In this document: piece after piece, positions 44,818 through 47,635 of the stretch
How positions within the stretch are numbered: position 1 is the stretch's first letter
Layout of the letters: the number at the start of each line of letters is the position of its first letter
Source: DATAVB01 sp040414495
GTDB lineage: Bacteria; Actinomycetota; Actinomycetes; Mycobacteriales; QHCD01
DNA length: 47,635 bases
Reading direction: 5' to 3'
NCBI GenBank assembly: GCA_040414495.1
Contig: JBEDUI010000292.1
Span: 1 to 47,635, forward strand
The notes under the pieces: generated by a model
Databases searched by the model: none
What the model was told of the DNA's origin: nothing
Seen by the model: only the letters and a program-made list of their open reading frames with translations
Translations under genes and position numbers: made by a program

Positions 44818-45909
44818 TTACCGACCGAGAATTTCGCCCAATGCGCCGAGCAGCAGGGTGACCGCCTCGGGACGAGCATTGCGGCCCATCAGACCGATCC
44901 GCCAGACCGTATTGGCGTACTCACCGGCACCGGAGCCGATTTCGATGTTGTACCGATCGAGCAGCGTCCCGCGGACCAGGGCCGAGTCGACCGCCTCCGG
45001 CACCTTCACCGTGGTCAATTCGGGCAGCCGGTGACCCTCGGCCGCGAACAACTCCAGCCCGAGGTCGACCAGACCCTTCTGCAGCGCCGCCCCGGCCGCC
45101 TCGTGCCGGGCGTACACCGCCGGCAACCCCTCCGAAAGCACCCGACCGAGGCCGGCGTGCAGGGACAGGACCATCGCCACCGGCGCGGTGTGGTGGTACT
45201 TACGGCCGCTGCCGCCGCCGACGTAATCGCCGATCATGCCGAGATCGAGGTACCAGGACTGCGGGTGCTCCACCCGACGCGACCAGGCCCGCTCGCCGAT
45301 CGAGATCGGGGCCAGGCCGGGCGCGACGCCCAGGCATTTCTGCGTACCGCTGTAGGCCAGGTCGACGCCCCATTGGTCCAGCGCGACCTCGATACCGCCG
45401 AGTGAGGTGACGCAGTCGGCCAGCACCAGCGCGTCGCCGCGGGCGTGTACGGCGGTGGCCAGGGCGGCCACGTCGTTGCGTACGCCGGTCGAGGTTTCGG
45501 CGTGTACGACGGCGACCAGCTTGGGCGCGGGGTGCGCCGCCAGCACCGCGTCGATGTCGACCGGCTGACCCCACTGGGTCCGGACCGGGATGACCTGCGC
45601 CCCGCACCGGCCAGCCACGTCGATCATCCGCTCGCCGAACAGGCCGTTGGCCGCCACAACTACCACGTCGCCGGGTCCGACAACGTTGACAAACGCAGCC
45701 TCCATGCCAGCGCTGCCGGTCCCGGAGACCGGCAGAGTACGGGCGTTGGCGGTGCCAAAGACGGTCCGCAGCCGGTCGCAGGTCTCGTCCATGACCGACA
45801 GGAAGACCGGGTCGAGGTGGCCGAGCATTGGCGCGGAGAGCGCGGCGGTCGCCTCGGGGTACGGATTTGACGGGCCGGGCCCGAGCAGAGTGCGTTCCAC
45901 AATCGACAT
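44818..45909 (-). CDS. Class V aminotransferase (alanine/serine-glyoxylate type)
   Basis: The 363-aa PLP enzyme begins with LLGPGPSNPYPEATAALSAP, typical of alanine-glyoxylate or serine-glyoxylate aminotransferases. It has TLPVSGTGSAGMEAAFVNVV, the PLP-binding Asp region LVLADCVTSLGGIEVALDQW and the Schiff-base lysine in DLAYSGTQKCLGVAPGLAPI. The amino-group donor is not clear from sequence. It starts at ATG 45909; TAAGGT lies 7 nt upstream. Confidence 0.92.
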   Translation of the reverse strand: MSIVERTLLGPGPSNPYPEATAALSAPMLGHLDPVFLSVMDETCDRLRTVFGTANARTLPVSGTGSAGMEAAFVNVVGPGDVVVVAANGLFGERMIDVAGRCGAQVIPVRTQWGQPVDIDAVLAAHPAPKLVAVVHAETSTGVRNDVAALATAVHARGDALVLADCVTSLGGIEVALDQWGVDLAYSGTQKCLGVAPGLAPISIGERAWSRRVEHPQSWYLDLGMIGDYVGGGSGRKYHHTAPVAMVLSLHAGLGRVLSEGLPAVYARHEAAGAALQKGLVDLGLELFAAEGHRLPELTTVKVPEAVDSALVRGTLLDRYNIEIGSGAGEYANTVWRIGLMGRNARPEAVTLLLGALGEILGR

Positions 45910-45916
45910 ACCCCTG

Positions 45917-45922
45917 ACCTTA
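45917..45922 (-). promoter_or_regulatory. -10 box, likely leaderless aminotransferase transcript
   Basis: TAAGGT on the minus strand, 7 nt before ATG 45909. The CAGGGG between them is a poor Shine-Dalgarno. Confidence 0.4.
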
Positions 45923-45950
45923 TGGCGTCGGAATTCCAGCCGTACAACCG

Positions 45951-46889
45951 CTACCCGCGACGGGGGCGCTCACGGCCACTCCACGAAACCATCCGCGCCA
46001 CCAGCAGGGTGAGCGTGCCGGACAGGATGATCCCGCCCATATTCACCAGAAGCTGCCACACCGACCCGGTGGCGGCGCTCGGACTGTCCAGCGCCAGCGC
46101 GACCGCCGCATTGCCAGCCGCCGGCACCGTGGTGACCGAGATCAGAACGCCGATCAACGCGCCTGATCGGGCAGCGGTGAGCGAGAGCATGCCCACGATG
46201 CCGGCCAGGAACGCCACCACGAACGAGAGCGCGTCCGGGCTGGAGATGAACTCGGTCAGCGGCCGGTGGCCGTTGAGCATGCCTTCGTCGACCAGCCCGG
46301 CGCGGTGGCCTAGCAAGGTAAGCAGCACGGTCACGCCGATCGCGATGATGAACCCGACGATCAGCGCCTGCACCGACCGCCACAGCGCGGTGGGCCGCCA
46401 GCGGGCCAACGCGACGCAGATCCCGGCCAGCGGACCGAATTCCGGCCCGACCACCATCGCGCCCACGATGAGAATCGGCTGATCGAGCAGCACGCCGATC
46501 CCGGCGAAGATGGTGGCAATGGTGAGAAAGATGACGAACACCCACGAGAGCGTCGAGTCCTCATCGGTGCGTTCCTCGATCTGACGCCAGACGACGGCAT
46601 CCTGGCCCTCCCCGGGCACCGCGGCTTCGGCCTGCTCGGCGGCGACCGACAGCGCGGTGTCGATCTCCTCCAAGGTGACAATGCCGTGTTCGCGCAGGTG
46701 CAACCTGTCCAGCCCGTCGAGTACGTCGTTGACTGCTTCCCGAGCCAGATCCGCGGTCACCAGGTCGCCCGGCGGCGTCTGCCCGGCCTTGCGCAGCAGC
46801 ACGATGCCGGTCGCTCCGGGCGTCTCGTTCAGCGTTTCGAGGACCTGCTCAGTGAGGTCCGTGGGGGCGATCACGCGCAGATGCAGCAC
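45951..46889 (-). CDS. DUF389 membrane protein
   Basis: The 312-aa product has an N-terminal cytoplasmic alpha/beta domain of about 110 residues (VLHLRVIAPTDLTEQVLETL, TPGATGIVLLRKAG), then about six membrane helices, including VFVIFLTIATIFAGIGVLLD and the conserved DUF389 segment QPILIVGAMVVGPEFGPLAG. The family has no firm function. I start at GTG 46889 (VLHLRV); the open frame reaches 46970, but those 27 residues would overlap the divergent gene's start and look untypical. Confidence 0.9.
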   Translation of the reverse strand: MLHLRVIAPTDLTEQVLETLNETPGATGIVLLRKAGQTPPGDLVTADLAREAVNDVLDGLDRLHLREHGIVTLEEIDTALSVAAEQAEAAVPGEGQDAVVWRQIEERTDEDSTLSWVFVIFLTIATIFAGIGVLLDQPILIVGAMVVGPEFGPLAGICVALARWRPTALWRSVQALIVGFIIAIGVTVLLTLLGHRAGLVDEGMLNGHRPLTEFISSPDALSFVVAFLAGIVGMLSLTAARSGALIGVLISVTTVPAAGNAAVALALDSPSAATGSVWQLLVNMGGIILSGTLTLLVARMVSWSGRERPRRG

Positions 46890-46969
46890 GGTGCGGAGTG
46901 TCTCAGGTAGGCGGTACGCCCGGGGCGGCCGGCTACGATCGCGTCCGAACGACACAGCCAGGAGGGTCA

Positions 46970-47281
46970 ATGCGCGCAGAACGGGCGGTCCGCATCGACG
47001 GTTTTGAGTACGAAGTGGACAGTTACTCGATTGTGGACGGTCAGCCGACCGACGAGTTCAACCTGGCCGGCGGCAGCGTCGTGCTGCGCGGGCAGGTCGA
47101 CGACGCGGCCGTGACCGCGACCGTCTCGGCGGCCAATCTGCAACAGGCGCTGGGCCGGGCGCTGCTGGTATTCCTGGAAGCAGCGCCGCCGCCCGGCGTG
47201 ACCGAAATGGCGGTCACTGGCTATATCGACGCCGAAATCGGCGCGTTCATGGAAGTCGACCGAGCCGAAACCCGCGCCTGA
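46970..47281 (+). CDS. Small protein of unknown function
   Basis: The 103-aa product starts at ATG 46970 with GGAGG 5 nt upstream and a TACGAT box at 46934-46939. Codon use is as in neighbouring genes. It is acidic and soluble, with a beta-rich first half (VRIDGFEYEVDSYSIVDGQP) and a helical segment AANLQQALGRALLVFLEAAP. I recognise no family. It is divergent from DUF389. Confidence 0.75.
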   Translation: MRAERAVRIDGFEYEVDSYSIVDGQPTDEFNLAGGSVVLRGQVDDAAVTATVSAANLQQALGRALLVFLEAAPPPGVTEMAVTGYIDAEIGAFMEVDRAETRA

Positions 47282-47635
47282 CATTCAGCCCATTAATTGC
47301 CGCGAACGTGACATCAGCGGGATTACGTCCGTGGCCCCGCGCCATCACTGCACCGAACGTGACACCAGCGCGCATTTCGCCGCCGACTTAGACCCTCACT
47401 GCACCGAACGTGACATCAGCGCGACTACGCCGCCAACCCAGCACCCTCACTGCACCGAACGTGACACCAGAGCGACTACGCCGCCAACCCAGCACCCTCA
47501 CTGCACCGAACGTGACATCAGCGCGAATTTCGCGCCAATAAACGACCCTCACGCCACACTCGCTGCACGCATGCCGACCTCTCCGCGGCACCGGCCCCCA
47601 CAAACGACCCTCACGTCACGTTCGCTGCATATAGC
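47282..47635. repeat. Array of 51-bp tandem repeats with inverted core copies
   Basis: The core GAACGTGAC occurs at 47304, 47355, 47406, 47457 and 47508, an exact 51-bp period. The best-conserved unit begins CACTGCACCGAACGTGACAT. The array then ends with two inverted versions of the core: GCCACACTCGCTGCA (degenerate) and GTCACGTTCGCTGCA, each preceded by CGACCCTCAC. The period is a multiple of three and the minus strand is open with a 17-residue repeat, but without a ribosome binding site or a known fold, so I treat it as non-coding. The window ends inside or just after the array. No other gene is seen in these 354 bases. Confidence 0.88.

Noticed and set aside
47388..47603. 71-aa frame with 17-residue repeats in the 51-bp array
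   Set aside because: No ribosome binding site, no known fold, and the inverted cores and lone copy point to DNA-level repeats rather than a gene.
47282..47635. CRISPR array
   Set aside because: Units are contiguous 51-bp copies without distinct spacers, and no cas gene is present.

Overview
This is a stretch of high-GC actinobacterial chromosome, mostly conserved core genes. The evidence for an actinobacterium is a BldD regulator, the mIHF nucleoid protein, a helicase-degenerate PriA, a PyrR-binding leader of the actinobacterial kind, type II dehydroquinase, F420-type (LLM) oxidoreductases, and frequent GTG/TTG and apparently leaderless starts. The gene order (def, priA, metK, coaBC, rpoZ, gmk, mihF, pyr operon, bldD, nusB, efp, pepP, aro genes, mltG, ruvX, alaS) matches the order known from Streptomyces and related sporulating actinobacteria. 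I cannot assign a genus.

Layout. 1-132: the 5' end of def (peptide deformylase), cut by the window edge. 133-900: a gene-free repeat island with two palindromes and two short tandem arrays. 901-7537 (minus): a DUF4232-type lipoprotein, then priA, metK, coaBC, rpoZ, gmk and mihF. 7649-10411: an accessory insertion (sulfurtransferase, proline-rich membrane protein, LLM oxidoreductase) between mihF and pyrF. 10408-21130 (minus): the pyrimidine operon pyrR-pyrB-pyrC-carA-carB-pyrK-pyrD-pyrF, almost all with overlapping starts and stops. Its PyrR-binding RNA element contains the Shine-Dalgarno sequence of pyrR. It covers de novo UMP synthesis except pyrE, which is not in the window. 21378-22169: bldD with a promoter, a likely autoregulatory BldD box and a long leader. 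22336-24432: nusB, efp and pepP. 24473-26194: an LLM oxidoreductase and a divergent MarR regulator. 26264-30946: the shikimate cluster aroC-aroK-aroB-aroQ followed by a GT-C-like membrane protein. 30988-32534: a prepilin peptidase and a divergent acetyltransferase, with two DnaA-box-like sites between them. 32627-38838: a winged-helix regulator with a repeat tail, aroE, mltG, ruvX, alaS and DUF6167. 38931-42864: DUF948 protein, rarA, a second pair of palindromes and a hexapeptide acyltransferase fused to a large C-terminal domain. 43151-47281: GNAT, aldo/keto reductase, a strong bidirectional terminator, a class V aminotransferase, DUF389 and a small unknown protein. 47282-47635: an array of 51-bp repeats.

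I found no phage, CRISPR array, defence island, tRNA or rRNA. The least explained material is non-coding or low-complexity: the paired palindromes shared by two distant loci, the 51-bp array, the repeat-built tails on PyrD and on the aroE-linked regulator, and a possible TTA-containing leader ORF overlapping the bldD start. A recurring TANNNT box 6-8 nt before start codons points to many leaderless transcripts and was used to choose several starts.
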